DNA of 34,139 nt, taken from NCBI RefSeq assembly GCF_003946885.1, contig NZ_RWKQ01000007.1:76402-110540 (forward strand), written 5' to 3'. A program made the position numbers and the translations under genes. The notes under the pieces are model-generated. The model was not told where the DNA came from, ran no database searches, and worked only from the letters and a program-made list of their open reading frames with translations. The DNA comes from Specibacter cremeus. Its GTDB lineage: Bacteria > Actinomycetota > Actinomycetes > Actinomycetales > Micrococcaceae. Positions within the stretch are counted from its first letter, which is position 1. Every line of letters starts with the position of its first letter. Of the stretch, positions 1 to 9,435 are shown one piece after another.

Positions 1-7
1 GTCACCT

Positions 8-73
8 GATTTCGACAGGCTCAATCACCGGATTTCGACAGGCTCAATCACCGAAAGGACAGGCGCAATCACG
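8..73. repeat. Tandem 23-bp intergenic repeat, two exact copies plus one degenerate copy
   Basis: Positions 8-30 and 31-53 are identical 23-mers with the core TTTCGACAGGCTCAATCACC. A degenerate third copy (about 54-73) runs over the map stop codon at 69-71. The same core (TCGACARGCTCRAYCACCG) recurs at 5843-5908, 21561-21620, 25596-25643 and 31422-31445. It lies at the 3' end of the secY-adk-map unit. I see no gene in bases 1-68. Confidence 0.8.
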
Positions 74-905
74 AAAGGGGCACTGGCACGACGCCGAGCG
101 GGGCCAGCCGGGATGCGCCGCCGTCGGGCGCGGTGAGCACCCAGATGCCGCCGTCGTGCACCGCCACCGAGTGTTCCCAGTGGGCTGCCCGGGCGCCGTC
201 GGCCGTGACCACCGTCCAATCGTCCTCAAGGGTGATCGTGTCGAGCCCGCCGCGCACCAGCATGGGCTCGATGGCCAGGCACAGGCCCGCCTTGAGCTTG
301 GGGCCGCGGTGCTTGGAACGGTAGTTCAACACGTCGGGGGCCATGTGCATGGCCGTGCCGATGCCGTGACCGACGTAGTCCTCCAGGATGCCCAGCCGCT
401 TGCCGGGCCGGGCATCGACGTAGTCCTCGATGCCGTCGCCGATGTCGCCGACGTACTTGCCGCGGGCCATGGCGGCGATGCCGCGCCACATGGCTTCCTC
501 CGTGACGTCGGAGAGCCGGCGGTCCTCGGGGTCCTCCGCCGATGGGCCGCCGACGATGACGGTGCGGGCGGAGTCGGAATGCCATCCGTCGATGATGGCG
601 CCGCCGTCGATCGAGAGCACGTCGCCGGCCGCCAGCCTCCGCGGCCCGGGGATGCCGTGGACGACCTCCTCGTTGACGGAGGTGCAGATGGTGCCCGGGT
701 AGCCGTGGTAGCCGAGGAAGTTCGAGGTCGCCCCCGCCTTGGCCAGCAGCTCCGCGAACAGGGCGTCCAGTTCGCCCGTGGTGACGCCGGGCGACGCGGC
801 GGCGACCACCGCTTTCAGCGCCTCATCCAGGATCAGCCCGGACTGGTGCATGACGGCCATCTGGGCCTTGCTCTTGTATTCGATCCGCGGCGCTCCGAAG
901 GCCAT
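69..905 (-). CDS. map: Methionine aminopeptidase, type I
   Basis: This cytosolic metalloprotease removes the initiator methionine from nascent proteins. The 278-residue product has the pita-bread fold signature: metal ligands D100 (SIDGG), D111 (HSDSA), H180 (VGHGIG), E213 (AIEPM) and E244 (HWEHS), and the substrate-side H83. The N-terminus (MAFGAPRIEYKS) is short and has no zinc-finger extension. The ATG at 905 lies 69 bp after adk, behind a purine-rich GGAAGGG. It is the last gene of the secY-adk-map unit, the usual order in high-GC Gram-positives. Its stop overlaps a degenerate repeat copy. Confidence 0.96.
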   Translation of the reverse strand: MAFGAPRIEYKSKAQMAVMHQSGLILDEALKAVVAAASPGVTTGELDALFAELLAKAGATSNFLGYHGYPGTICTSVNEEVVHGIPGPRRLAAGDVLSIDGGAIIDGWHSDSARTVIVGGPSAEDPEDRRLSDVTEEAMWRGIAAMARGKYVGDIGDGIEDYVDARPGKRLGILEDYVGHGIGTAMHMAPDVLNYRSKHRGPKLKAGLCLAIEPMLVRGGLDTITLEDDWTVVTADGARAAHWEHSVAVHDGGIWVLTAPDGGASRLAPLGVVPVPLS

Positions 906-924
906 GGCGTTTCCCTTCCAAATG

Positions 925-963
925 CCAGGGCTCCTCCCCCGTCACGCGGGGAAGGAGCCCTGG
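925..963. other. Strong hairpin in the adk-map gap
   Basis: CCAGGGCTCCT (925-935) pairs with AGGAGCCCTGG (953-963). A further CCCC/GGGG extension has one bulge. Neither strand has a U-run after the stem, so a processing or mRNA-stabilising structure is as likely as a terminator. The map start follows about 20 nt downstream. Confidence 0.55.
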
Positions 964-974
964 GCTTCAATGGC

Positions 975-1552
975 TTACAGGGCCTTGGGCCCTTCCTTGA
1001 TGGCTCGCATGACGCGGTCGGTGACCGCGTCGATGTCACCGATGCCGTCGACGTCGACGACCATGTTGCGTTCGGCGTAGCGGCCGACGACGGCGGATGT
1101 CTGCTCGTGGTAGAGCGCCAGCCGGTGCCGGATGACTTCCTCGTTGTCGTCGCTGCGGCCCGTTTCAACGGCGCGGCCGTGCAGGCGCTGCACCAGTTCC
1201 TCGTCGTCCGCGGTGAGCTGGAGGACGACGTCGAGCTTCTCGTGGGTCTCGGCCAGGATGGCGTCGAGTTCGTCGACCTGCGCCGTGGTGCGCGGGTACC
1301 CGTCGAGCAGGAACCCGGTGGCGACGTCGGCCTCGGCCAGGCGGTCGCGCACCATGCGGTTGGTGACGCTGTCCGGGACGAAGTCGCCGGCGTCCATGTA
1401 CTTCTTGGCCTCGACACCGAGTGGGGTTTCGCCCTTGACGTTGGCGCGGAAGATGTCCCCCGTGGAGATCGCGACGACGCCGAGCCGCTCCGAAATCCGT
1501 TCCGCCTGTGTGCCCTTGCCGGACCCGGGAGGCCCAATGATCAGCATTCTCG

Positions 1553-1556
<4 letters not shown>
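975..1556 (-). CDS. adk: Adenylate kinase
   Basis: It catalyses ATP + AMP to 2 ADP in the cytosol. The 193-residue protein begins with the P-loop GPPGSGKGT (residues 8-16). The AMP-binding part STGDIFR and the DGYPRT motif follow. It is the short form: the LID region (around GRAVETGRSDDNEEVIRHRL) lacks the four-Cys zinc LID. The ATG at 1556 overlaps the secY stop by four bases (ATGA), so translation is probably coupled. Its place between secY and map is the standard actinobacterial arrangement. Confidence 0.97.
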
Positions 1557-2878
<1,322 letters not shown>

Positions 2879-2936
2879 GCGTCCTCCTGGTGTGTAGTGG
2901 CAGCGTGCGGCTCCGCCAGCGGGAGCCCAAGGAAAA

Positions 2937-2942
2937 AGTCTA
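2937..2942 (-). promoter_or_regulatory. Candidate -10 element for secY-adk-map
   Basis: TAGACT reads toward secY, 59 bp upstream of its start and just downstream of the hairpin at 2990-3032. The same hexamer lies upstream of tuf (16044-16049) and rplJ (32866-32871). No convincing -35 is visible at 17 bp; a weak TTCGTC sits at 19 bp. Confidence 0.45.
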
Positions 2943-2989
2943 GTGGAACGGGCCGGTCACGGACGAAACCGGGGACACCGAAAGCGAAA

Positions 2990-3032
2990 AGACTCCTGGT
3001 GGATGGCACACAGGTCCATCCACCAAGAGTCT
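2990..3032 (-). terminator. Terminator or attenuator between rplO and secY
   Basis: A 17-bp stem (2990-3006 with 3016-3032, one mismatch) with a 9-nt loop. On the minus strand it is followed by CTTTTCGCTTTC, a U-rich tract. It lies 30 bp after the rplO region and before the secY -10 candidate, so it should end or reduce spc transcription before secY. Confidence 0.7.
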
Positions 3033-3062
3033 AGTCGCTAGGCGTACGCATGTACGTGTGCC

Positions 3063-3545
3063 CTAGAGAGCGGTGGTGCTTCCGCCGGCGGCCGCAATCT
3101 TCTCCGTGGCGCTGGTGGAGAAGGCGTGCGCGGCGACCTCGACCTTGACGGTGATGTCTCCGGTGCCCAGCACCTTCACGGGCTGGTTCTTGCGAACGGC
3201 GCCCTTCTCAACCAGGGACTCGACGGTGACAACGCCACCCTCGGGGTAGAGCTCGTTCAGCTTGTCCAGGTTCACGACCTGGAATTCGACGCGGAACGGG
3301 TTCTTGAAGCCGCGCAGTTTCGGCAGGCGCATGTGCAGCGGCAGCTGGCCGCCGGCGAAGCCGGCCTTGACCTGGTACCGGGCCTTCGTGCCCTTCGTGC
3401 CGCGACCTGCGGTCTTGCCCTTTGAACCCTCACCACGGCCAACACGGGTCTTGGCCGTCTTGGCACCCGGTGCGGGGCGCAGGTGGTGGACCTTCAGGGC
3501 GTGCTGCTTTTGCGCAGTCTCCTCGGTCTTCTTCTCGGTTGCCAC
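3063..3545 (-). CDS. rplO: 50S ribosomal protein L15
   Basis: L15 is a late-assembly protein of the large subunit that contacts 23S rRNA. The 160-residue product contains the conserved [21 protein letters not shown] segment followed by the Gly/Lys-rich [13 protein letters not shown]. The N-terminal leader [14 protein letters not shown] is a short Lys/Glu-rich addition compared with the usual 145-150 residues. It follows rpmD by three bases and is the last gene of the spc transcription unit. The terminator-like hairpin at 2990-3032 follows. Confidence 0.97.
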   Translation of the reverse strand: MATEKKTEETAQKQHALKVHHLRPAPGAKTAKTRVGRGEGSKGKTAGRGTKGTKARYQVKAGFAGGQLPLHMRLPKLRGFKNPFRVEFQVVNLDKLNELYPEGGVVTVESLVEKGAVRKNQPVKVLGTGDITVKVEVAAHAFSTSATEKIAAAGGSTTAL

Positions 3546-3548
3546 TTC

Positions 3549-3761
3549 TTACTTCGCCTCCTCAACCTTGACCAGGTGCGGAACCGTGTTGATCATGCCA
3601 ACGGTCGCGGGGTCAGCCGTGCGGACAACGGTGTGTCCGATGCGCTTGAGCCCGAGCGAACGAAGCGTGTCCCGCTGGTTCTGCTTGCCGCCGATGACGG
3701 ACCTGGTCTGGGTGATAGCCAGCTTCTTATCGGAAGGCTGGATGTTCTTCGGTGTGGTCAT
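3549..3761 (-). CDS. rpmD: 50S ribosomal protein L30
   Basis: L30 is a small two-domain large-subunit protein found in bacteria with the full spc set. It has 70 residues, with the signature [25 protein letters not shown]-type core (residues about 12-36) and a C-terminal PHLVKVEE. The short N-terminal [12 protein letters not shown] precedes the core. The start codon overlaps the rpsE stop by one base (TAATG), and rplO follows after three bases, so the three genes are translationally linked. Confidence 0.96.
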   Translation of the reverse strand: MTTPKNIQPSDKKLAITQTRSVIGGKQNQRDTLRSLGLKRIGHTVVRTADPATVGMINTVPHLVKVEEAK

Positions 3762-4483
3762 TACGCACCTGCCTTCTGCTGCTGCATGCCGCGCAGCAGC
3801 ACGGCCGGGGCGACCTCGTCCAGCGGCAGGCCGCGGCGAGCCGCGACAGCCTTGGGGTCTTCCAGGCGCTTGAGTGCGTCAACGGTCGCGTGGACGATGT
3901 TGATCGCGTTGGACGAACCGAGCGACTTGGAGAGCACATCGTGCACGCCAACACACTCGAGCACGGCACGCACCGGGCCACCGGCGATAACACCGGTACC
4001 GGCCGCCGCCGGACGCAGCAGGACAACGCCTGCGGCGGCCTCGCCCTGGACACGGTGCGGGACCGTCTTGCCGACCAGCGGAACGCGGAAGAAGGACTTC
4101 TTGGCCTCCTCCACGCCCTTGGCGATGGCCGCGGGAACTTCCTTGGCCTTGCCGTAGCCGACGCCGACCAGGCCGTTGCCGTCACCGACGACGACGAGGG
4201 CGGTGAAGCTGAAGCGACGGCCACCCTTGACGACCTTGGCGACACGGTTGATGGTCACCACGCGCTCGACGAACTGGTTCTTCTCGGCGTCGCGGGCGTT
4301 GTCGCGGCCCCGGCCGCCGTCACGCCCGCCACGGCCGCGGCCGCCGCGCTCGCCACGGCCGCCTTCGCCACGGCCGCCGCGGCGATCCGTGGTCTCTGCC
4401 GCGGCAGCATCGTTGGTGGCGACCGCTACGTCAGCTGCAGTTGCTTCCGACACAGTGTTCTCCTTGTTAGTGTTCTCGCTCAC
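3761..4483 (-). CDS. rpsE: 30S ribosomal protein S5 with Gly/Arg-rich N-terminal extension
   Basis: S5 acts in decoding accuracy and mRNA unwinding at the entry tunnel. The 240 residues are far longer than the roughly 165 of E. coli. A disordered N-terminal segment (residues 1 to about 70) starts with an acidic/Ala part and then has RGG-like repeats ([20 protein letters not shown]). The S5 core begins near [20 protein letters not shown], with [11 protein letters not shown] and the C-terminal domain ending [13 protein letters not shown]. The GTG start overlaps the rplR stop (GTGA). The extension type is common in actinobacteria, but its role is not known to me. Confidence 0.96.
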   Translation of the reverse strand: MSENTNKENTVSEATAADVAVATNDAAAAETTDRRGGRGEGGRGERGGRGRGGRDGGRGRDNARDAEKNQFVERVVTINRVAKVVKGGRRFSFTALVVVGDGNGLVGVGYGKAKEVPAAIAKGVEEAKKSFFRVPLVGKTVPHRVQGEAAAGVVLLRPAAAGTGVIAGGPVRAVLECVGVHDVLSKSLGSSNAINIVHATVDALKRLEDPKAVAARRGLPLDEVAPAVLLRGMQQQKAGA

Positions 4484-4851
4484 AGTGCCAACCCGCCTTC
4501 GCGGGCGCCATCGGCAACGGCTGCGACACGGCCGTGGTAGCGGTTGCCGCCACGGTCGAAGACGACGGCCTCGATGCCGGCGGCCTTGGCGCGCTCGGCG
4601 ACGAGCTCGCCGACGCGCTTGGCCTTGGCGGTCTTGTCACCGTCGAACGAACGCAGATCCGCCTCGAGGGTGGACGCCGAGGCGAGGGTCAGGCCCTGGC
4701 TGTCGTCGATGACCTGGACGAACACGTGCCGCGAGGAGCGGTTGACGACCAGGCGCGGGCGAACAGCCGAACCCGTGATGCGCTTGCGCACACGCAGGTG
4801 GCGACGGCCGCGTGCCGCGGCCTTGGACTTGCCTTTTACGGACAGTGCCAT
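4480..4851 (-). CDS. rplR: 50S ribosomal protein L18
   Basis: L18 binds 5S rRNA in the central protuberance together with L5 and L25. The product has 123 residues, a normal length, with a basic N-terminus ([20 protein letters not shown]) and the conserved [20 protein letters not shown] core. It ends with the [24 protein letters not shown] motif. The ATG at 4851 follows the rplF stop by two bases, and its own stop overlaps the rpsE start. No unusual residues were seen. Confidence 0.97.
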   Translation of the reverse strand: MALSVKGKSKAAARGRRHLRVRKRITGSAVRPRLVVNRSSRHVFVQVIDDSQGLTLASASTLEADLRSFDGDKTAKAKRVGELVAERAKAAGIEAVVFDRGGNRYHGRVAAVADGAREGGLAL

Positions 4852-4853
4852 GA

Positions 4854-5390
4854 TTACTTACCAGCCTTTCCGACCTTGCGGCGGATGATTTCGCCGGCGT
4901 AACGCACGCCCTTGCCCTTGTAGGGGTCGGTCTTGCGCAGCTTGCGGATGTTGGCAGCAACCTCGCCCACCTGCTGCTTGTCGATACCCGAGACGGCGAG
5001 CTTGGTGGGGCCCTCCACTGTCAGGGTGATGCCAACCGGTGCCTTGACGAGCACCGGGTGGCTGAAGCCGAGCGCGAACTCGAGGTCGCTGCCCTTGGCC
5101 TGGACACGGTAACCGGTGCCGACGATTTCCAGCTTCTTCTCGTAGCCCTGGGTGACGCCAACGATCAGGTTGGAGATCAGGGTACGGGTGAGGCCGTGCA
5201 GCGAGCGGGACTCGCGCTCATCGTTCGGGCGGCTGACGGTGATGGTGCCGTCTTCCAGGGCCACGGCGATCGGGTTCGGCACGGTGTGCTCCAGGGCGCC
5301 CTTGGGACCCTTCACGGAGACGACGCCGCCGTCGATCTTGACCTCGACACCGGCGGGCACGGAAATGGGGAGACGTCCAATACGTGACAT
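4854..5390 (-). CDS. rplF: 50S ribosomal protein L6
   Basis: L6 lies near the sarcin-ricin loop, where elongation factors dock. The 178-residue product has the standard two-domain form: N-terminal [16 protein letters not shown], then [10 protein letters not shown], and the C-terminal signature [20 protein letters not shown] with the basic tail RRKVGKAGK. It follows rpsH after 18 bp and precedes rplR by two bases. Confidence 0.98.
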   Translation of the reverse strand: MSRIGRLPISVPAGVEVKIDGGVVSVKGPKGALEHTVPNPIAVALEDGTITVSRPNDERESRSLHGLTRTLISNLIVGVTQGYEKKLEIVGTGYRVQAKGSDLEFALGFSHPVLVKAPVGITLTVEGPTKLAVSGIDKQQVGEVAANIRKLRKTDPYKGKGVRYAGEIIRRKVGKAGK

Positions 5391-5408
5391 TATTCTTTCC
5401 CTTCCCTG

Positions 5409-5807
5409 CTACCAGACGTAGGCGAGGACTTCCCCACCCACGCCCTTCTTTGCGGCCTGGCGGTCGGTCAGCAGGCCCGAGGACGTCGACAGGATGGCGA
5501 TGCCCAGCCCGCCGAGCACGTTCGGCAGGTTGGTGGACTTCGCGTAGACGCGCAGGCCGGGCTTGGAAATGCGGCGAACACCGGCGATGGAACGCTCACG
5601 GTTCGGACCGAACTTCAGGTTGATGGTCAGCTTCTTGCCCACCTCGGCGTCCTCGACGGTCCAGGAGCTGATGTAGCCCTCGGCCTTGAGGATGTCGGCG
5701 ACGTGGCCCTTGAGCTTGCTGAACGGCATCGACACGGTGTCGTGGTATGCCGAGTTGGCGTTGCGCAGACGCGTCAACATGTCTGCGACAGGATCTGTCA
5801 TTGTCAT
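5409..5807 (-). CDS. rpsH: 30S ribosomal protein S8
   Basis: S8 binds helix 21 of 16S rRNA and is a primary assembly protein; in E. coli it represses the spc operon. The 132 residues start [18 protein letters not shown] and end with the S8 signature [21 protein letters not shown]. Two nearby ATGs (5807 and 5801) are possible. The first is chosen because the purine-rich GAGGAAGGG already lies rather far upstream. It is preceded by the 125-bp gap where rpsN would normally sit. Confidence 0.97.
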   Translation of the reverse strand: MTMTDPVADMLTRLRNANSAYHDTVSMPFSKLKGHVADILKAEGYISSWTVEDAEVGKKLTINLKFGPNRERSIAGVRRISKPGLRVYAKSTNLPNVLGGLGIAILSTSSGLLTDRQAAKKGVGGEVLAYVW

Positions 5808-5842
5808 TTGGGCTCTAGCCCTTCCTCGTAACGGTTTCCGCC

Positions 5843-5908
5843 CGGTGATTGCGCCTGTCGAAATCTCGACCTAGTCGAAATCGTGGTCTCGACGAACTCG
5901 ACCGCCGG
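5843..5908. repeat. Inverted pair of the intergenic repeat in the rplE-rpsH gap
   Basis: An inverted copy at 5843-5865 (GGTGATTGCGCCTGTCGAAA core) faces a direct copy at 5885-5908 (GGTCTCGACGAACTCGACCG core). They are separated by partial TCGAAATC motifs. Together they fill most of the 125-bp gap between rplE and rpsH, which holds no S14 gene on either strand. The pair could form a stem-loop in the spc transcript. Confidence 0.65.
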
Positions 5909-5932
5909 TGCGCGGACCTTTTACGTAGTCGA

Positions 5933-6502
5933 TTAATCTTCGGATTTGAACGGGAAGCCCAGCGCCTTGAGCAGCGCGCGGCCTTCGTCGTCGGTCTTGG
6001 CGGTGGTGACGACCGTGATGTCCATGCCGCGCACGCGGTCGATGGAATCCTGGTCGATCTCGTGGAACATCACCTGTTCGGTCAGGCCGAACGTGTAGTT
6101 GCCGTTGCCGTCGAACTGCTTGCCGTTGAGACCGCGGAAGTCGCGGATACGGGGCAGCGCCAGTGAGACGAGGCGGTCAACGAATTCCCACATGCGGTCG
6201 CCGCGCAGCGTGGCGTGGCAGCCGATCGGCATGCCTTCGCGCAGCTTGAACTGGGCGATCGACTTGCGGGCCTTGGTGACCATCGGCTTCTGGCCGGTGA
6301 TGGCGGTCAGGTCGCGGACGGCGCCGTCGATGACCTTGGAGTCCTTGGCGGCGTCTCCAACACCCATGTTCACGACGACCTTGACCAGGCGCGGAACCTG
6401 GTTGACGTTCTGGTACTTGAATTCGTCCTGCAGCGCAGCCTTGATCTCCGCGGCGTAGCGGGTCTTCAGGCGGGGCGTGATGGAAGGTGCTTCGGCGCTC
6501 AT
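5933..6502 (-). CDS. rplE: 50S ribosomal protein L5
   Basis: L5 binds 5S rRNA and contacts the P-site tRNA. The 189-residue product contains [22 protein letters not shown] near the start. It also has the conserved [22 protein letters not shown] and the C-terminal [27 protein letters not shown]. The start codon overlaps the rplX stop by one base (TAATG). A 125-bp gap with repeats separates it from rpsH. Confidence 0.98.
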   Translation of the reverse strand: MSAEAPSITPRLKTRYAAEIKAALQDEFKYQNVNQVPRLVKVVVNMGVGDAAKDSKVIDGAVRDLTAITGQKPMVTKARKSIAQFKLREGMPIGCHATLRGDRMWEFVDRLVSLALPRIRDFRGLNGKQFDGNGNYTFGLTEQVMFHEIDQDSIDRVRGMDITVVTTAKTDDEGRALLKALGFPFKSED

Positions 6503-6861
6503 TACAGATCCTTCCCAGAGCTCTTGGCGACACGCACGCGAACCTGGCGGGTGCGGCCGTCGCGCTCAACGGTGTCGATGCGGAAGCCGACACGGGTCGG
6601 CTTCTTCGTGGACGGGTCCACGAGCGCAACATTGGAGATGTGGATGGGTGCCTCGACGATTTCGATGCCACCGGTCTTGGTACCGCGATCGGTCTGGCCG
6701 GCCTTGGTGTGCTTCGTGACGCGGTTGACGCCCTCGACGAGCACGCGGTTGGTCTCCGTGTACACCTTCAGGACCTTGCCCTGCTTGCCGCGGTCGCCGC
6801 CGCGTTCCTGCTTGGCGCCGGTGATGACCTGAACGAGGTCACCCTTCTTGATCTTTGCCAT
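6502..6861 (-). CDS. rplX: 50S ribosomal protein L24
   Basis: L24 is an assembly-initiator protein at the exit-tunnel rim. The 119 residues open with the KOW motif ([31 protein letters not shown]), then [14 protein letters not shown] and the basic C-terminal region. It lies three bases after rplN and overlaps rplE by one base, typical of a tightly coupled operon. Confidence 0.98.
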   Translation of the reverse strand: MAKIKKGDLVQVITGAKQERGGDRGKQGKVLKVYTETNRVLVEGVNRVTKHTKAGQTDRGTKTGGIEIVEAPIHISNVALVDPSTKKPTRVGFRIDTVERDGRTRQVRVRVAKSSGKDL

Positions 6862-6864
6862 AAG

Positions 6865-7233
6865 TTACAGCACCTCCGGAGCCAACGAGATGATCTTCAT
6901 GAACTTCTTGTCACGGAGTTCACGGCCAACCGGGCCGAAGATACGGGTACCGCGGGGGTCCCCGTCGTTCTTGAGAATGACAGCCGCGTTCTCGTCGAAC
7001 TTGATGTAGGAACCGTCCGCACGGCGGCGTTCCTTCTTGGTACGAACGATGACGGCCTTGACGACGTCACCCTTCTTGACGTTGCCGCCAGGGATTGCGT
7101 CCTTGACGGTGGCGACGATCGTGTCGCCGATGCCTGCGTAGCGGCGCCCGGAACCACCGAGAACGCGGATGGTCAAGATTTCCTTGGCCCCCGTGTTGTC
7201 GGCGATCTTGAGCCGCGACTCCTGCTGAATCAC
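6865..7233 (-). CDS. rplN: 50S ribosomal protein L14
   Basis: L14 lies at the subunit interface beside L19. The product has 122 residues, the family's usual length, and starts at a GTG (7231-7233) behind [26 protein letters not shown]. The open frame continues upstream to 7488, but that part has no L14 similarity and begins with weak sequence, so the GTG is preferred. The signature [21 protein letters not shown] is present. It is the first gene of the spc unit, with 338 bp of leader or intergenic DNA before it. Confidence 0.97.
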   Translation of the reverse strand: MIQQESRLKIADNTGAKEILTIRVLGGSGRRYAGIGDTIVATVKDAIPGGNVKKGDVVKAVIVRTKKERRRADGSYIKFDENAAVILKNDGDPRGTRIFGPVGRELRDKKFMKIISLAPEVL

Positions 7234-7349
7234 TGTTTCTCCTGTTCGTCGCGCCGGTTCTCGGGCCATGAACTGTCCATGGCGCGAGCCTTGCGGAACG
7301 GATTGATCGGGATGTCTCACAACGCGCCTGGATTTTGCCAGAACACGCC

Positions 7350-7426
7350 TAAATGTCCGTGCCGGCGTCCACTTTTCGCTGGCGCTTCCACGGCCGGGCG
7401 ACAGTTTGAAGCGGCACGAACATTTA
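7350..7426 (-). promoter_or_regulatory. Leader hairpin of the spc operon
   Basis: TAAATGTCCGTGCCG (7350-7364) and CGGCACGAACATTTA (7412-7426) form a 15-bp inverted repeat with one wobble position around a 47-nt loop. It lies 117-193 nt upstream of rplN and downstream of the candidate promoter, so it would be in the 5' leader. Its function is unknown; an autoregulatory leader is possible. Confidence 0.45.
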
Positions 7427-7469
7427 CGAGGTTGTTGCCGCGACCCTCGACAGGGCGCAGCAACACACC

Positions 7470-7478
7470 ATCCTAGCA
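7470..7478 (-). promoter_or_regulatory. Candidate extended -10 promoter of the spc operon
   Basis: On the minus strand, TGCTAGGAT is an extended -10 (TGN plus TAGGAT). It sits just after the rpsQ terminator and 240 bp upstream of rplN. The surrounding CCATGCTAGGAT closely matches CCATGCTAGAAT upstream of rpsL (19454-19462). No good -35 was seen. Confidence 0.45.
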
Positions 7479-7503
7479 TGGATGGCAACCGCCCTTTAAA
7501 GCG

Positions 7504-7552
7504 CGACGGCGGGAGGTCACCTTACGCGTTCGAAGGTGGCCTCCCGCCGTCG
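7504..7552 (-). terminator. Terminator of the S10 operon after rpsQ
   Basis: A 20-bp stem (7504-7523 with 7533-7552, one wobble) with a 9-nt loop. It starts 20 bp after the rpsQ stop and is followed on the minus strand by GCGCTTTAAAG. It splits the S10 and spc operons. Confidence 0.8.
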
Positions 7553-7571
7553 TGCCTTACGGCAACAAGCC

Positions 7572-7868
7572 CTACTTGGCCTTTTCCAGGATCTCGACCA
7601 GGCGCCACCGCTTGGTGGCGGACAGCGGCCGGGTCTCCGAGATCAGGACCAGGTCGCCGATGCCGGCGCTGTTCAGCTCGTCATGGGCCTTGACCTTCTT
7701 GTTGCGGCGCATGACCTTGCCGTACAGGGCGTGCTTCACGCGGTCCTCGACCTCGACCACGATGGTCTTTTCCATCTTGTCCGAGACGACGTAGCCGCGC
7801 AGCTTCTTGCGCTCGCCGCGCACCGGGGCGCCGGCCCCGGACTCGTTGGTGTTCACAGACTCACTCAC
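7572..7868 (-). CDS. rpsQ: 30S ribosomal protein S17
   Basis: S17 is an OB-fold primary binder of the 5' domain of 16S rRNA. It has 98 residues, with an N-terminal addition ([22 protein letters not shown]) before the core [29 protein letters not shown]. The core ends with the conserved [24 protein letters not shown]. The GTG start overlaps the rpmC stop (GTGA). It is the last gene of the S10 unit, with a strong hairpin 20 bp beyond it. Confidence 0.97.
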   Translation of the reverse strand: MSESVNTNESGAGAPVRGERKKLRGYVVSDKMEKTIVVEVEDRVKHALYGKVMRRNKKVKAHDELNSAGIGDLVLISETRPLSATKRWRLVEILEKAK

Positions 7869-8191
7869 TTGGCGTCCTCCTCGGACTTCTCAGCCTGCTT
7901 GGCGGCCTTCTTGGCGTCCTTTTCAGCCTTCTTATCCGACTTTTCCGCCGGAACCGGCGCGGCGACGACGTCCGGGCGAATGCCCAGTTCGCGCTCGCGC
8001 AGCACCGTGTAGATGCGGGCGATGTCACGCTTCACGGCGCGCAGGCGCCCGTGGCTTTCCAGCTGGCCGGTGGCCGACTGGAAACGCAGGTTGAACAGTT
8101 CCTCCTTGGCCTTGCGCAGCTCTTCAACAAGGCGCTCGTTGTCGAACCCTTCAAGCTGCGCAGGTGCCAGATCCTTCGATCCCACTGCCAT
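7865..8191 (-). CDS. rpmC: 50S ribosomal protein L29 with charged C-terminal tail
   Basis: L29 lies at the peptide exit site, where signal recognition particle and trigger factor dock. The core (residues 1 to about 75) contains [44 protein letters not shown]. The remaining about 35 residues are a low-complexity Lys/Ala/Glu tail ending EEDAK. E. coli L29 is only 63 residues; long tails are seen in actinobacteria. The last 19 bases and the overlapping GTG start of the next gene are identical to the rplD-rplW junction. Confidence 0.95.
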   Translation of the reverse strand: MAVGSKDLAPAQLEGFDNERLVEELRKAKEELFNLRFQSATGQLESHGRLRAVKRDIARIYTVLRERELGIRPDVVAAPVPAEKSDKKAEKDAKKAAKQAEKSEEDAK

Positions 8192-8193
8192 CT

Positions 8194-8610
8194 CTACTCA
8201 CCACCTTCGCGACGCACGATGCGCGCCTTCAACGGCAGCTTGTGGATCGCCAGGCGAAGGGCCTCGCGAGCTACCTCTTCATTGACACCCGAGAGTTCGA
8301 ACAGAACCCGGCCAGGCTTGACGTTGGCAACCCACCACTCCGGCGAGCCCTTGCCGGAACCCATGCGGGTTTCGGCCGGCTTCTTCGTCAACGGACGGTC
8401 CGGGTAGATGTTGATCCACACCTTGCCGCCACGCTTGATGTGACGCGTCATGGCGATACGGGCGGACTCGATCTGGCGGTTGGTCACGTAGGCCGGCGTC
8501 AGGGCCTGGATGCCCCATTCACCGAAGCTGACCGTGGTGCCGCCGGTAGCCTGCCCGGAACGACCCGGGTGGTGCTGCTTGCGGAACTTTACTCGACGTG
8601 GGATAAGCAT
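8194..8610 (-). CDS. rplP: 50S ribosomal protein L16
   Basis: L16 lies near the A site and organises the elbow of incoming tRNA. The 138 residues begin [20 protein letters not shown] and contain the [20 protein letters not shown] segment. The conserved [25 protein letters not shown] stretch follows. It abuts rpsC exactly (ATG directly after the rpsC stop) and leads into rpmC after two bases. Confidence 0.98.
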   Translation of the reverse strand: MLIPRRVKFRKQHHPGRSGQATGGTTVSFGEWGIQALTPAYVTNRQIESARIAMTRHIKRGGKVWINIYPDRPLTKKPAETRMGSGKGSPEWWVANVKPGRVLFELSGVNEEVAREALRLAIHKLPLKARIVRREGGE

Positions 8611-9435
8611 TTAAGCCTGTCCTCCTTCTGCTGCCGGGGCAGCAGCCTCTGCGGCCGGTGCGGCTGCAGCTTCACTGCGGTCATTACGACGGCGGTCCCC
8701 ACCACGGCGGTCGCCGCCGCGGCGGTCGTCGCCTTCACGGCGCGGGCCACGGCCACGGGAAGGAGCGGCGGCCGCCTGGGCGGCCAGTTCCTTGCTCGTG
8801 ACATCGCCCTTGTAGATCCACACCTTCACACCGATGCGGCCGAACACCGTCTTGGCCTCGAAGAAGCCGTAGTCGATGTTCGCGCGCAGCGTGTGCAGCG
8901 GCACCCGGCCCTCGCGGTAGAACTCGGTGCGGGACATTTCCGCACCGCCCAGGCGGCCGGCGCAAGCGACACGGATGCCCTTGACGGCGCCCGTGCGCTG
9001 TGCGGACTGCATGGCCTTCTTCATGGCGCGGCGGAACGCCACACGCGAAGTCAGCTGCTCGGCGATGCCCTGGGCGACGAGCTGGGCGTCGGCCTCCGGG
9101 TTCTTCACCTCCAGGATGTTCAACTGCACCTGCTTGCCGGTGAGCTTTTCGAGCTCGCCGCGGATGCGGTCGGCCTCGGCGCCGCGGCGGCCGATGACGA
9201 TGCCCGGACGGGCCGTGTGGATGTCCACGCGGACACGGTCGCGGGTGCGCTCGATCTCGACCTTGGAGATGCCGGCGCGCTCCATGCCGGTGGACATGAG
9301 CTGGCGGATCTTCACATCCTCACGGACGAAGTCCTTGTACCGCTGGCCGGGCTTGTTGCTGTCCGCGAACCAGTGCGACACGTGGTCGGTGGTGATCCCG
9401 AGACGGAACCCGTGCGGGTTTACTTTCTGTCCCAC
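8611..9435 (-). CDS. rpsC: 30S ribosomal protein S3 with Arg/Gly and Ala/Glu tail
   Basis: S3 forms the mRNA entry pore and has helicase activity with S4 and S5. The 274 residues include the N-terminal [13 protein letters not shown], the KH domain with [21 protein letters not shown], and the C-terminal domain ending [11 protein letters not shown]. Beyond about residue 215 lies a low-complexity tail, first Arg/Gly/Asp-rich ([12 protein letters not shown]) and then Ala/Glu-rich. This resembles the Arg/Gly N-terminus of S5, which is its neighbour on the small subunit. The GTG start directly abuts the rplV stop. Confidence 0.96.
   Translation of the reverse strand: MGQKVNPHGFRLGITTDHVSHWFADSNKPGQRYKDFVREDVKIRQLMSTGMERAGISKVEIERTRDRVRVDIHTARPGIVIGRRGAEADRIRGELEKLTGKQVQLNILEVKNPEADAQLVAQGIAEQLTSRVAFRRAMKKAMQSAQRTGAVKGIRVACAGRLGGAEMSRTEFYREGRVPLHTLRANIDYGFFEAKTVFGRIGVKVWIYKGDVTSKELAAQAAAAPSRGRGPRREGDDRRGGDRRGGDRRRNDRSEAAAAPAAEAAAPAAEGGQA

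Noticed and set aside
1-75. Possible CRISPR array from tandem repeats at the left edge
   Set aside because: The 23-bp units are directly adjacent with no unique spacers, and the same motif occurs singly or inverted elsewhere.
5808-5932. A small S14 gene in the rplE-rpsH gap
   Set aside because: A 125-bp gap could hold at most about 40 codons, and no zinc-ribbon CxxC or S14 signature appears in any frame.
7234-7488. Upstream extension of L14 to 7488
   Set aside because: The added residues have no L14 similarity, whereas the GTG at 7233 has a good Shine-Dalgarno and gives the normal 122 residues.
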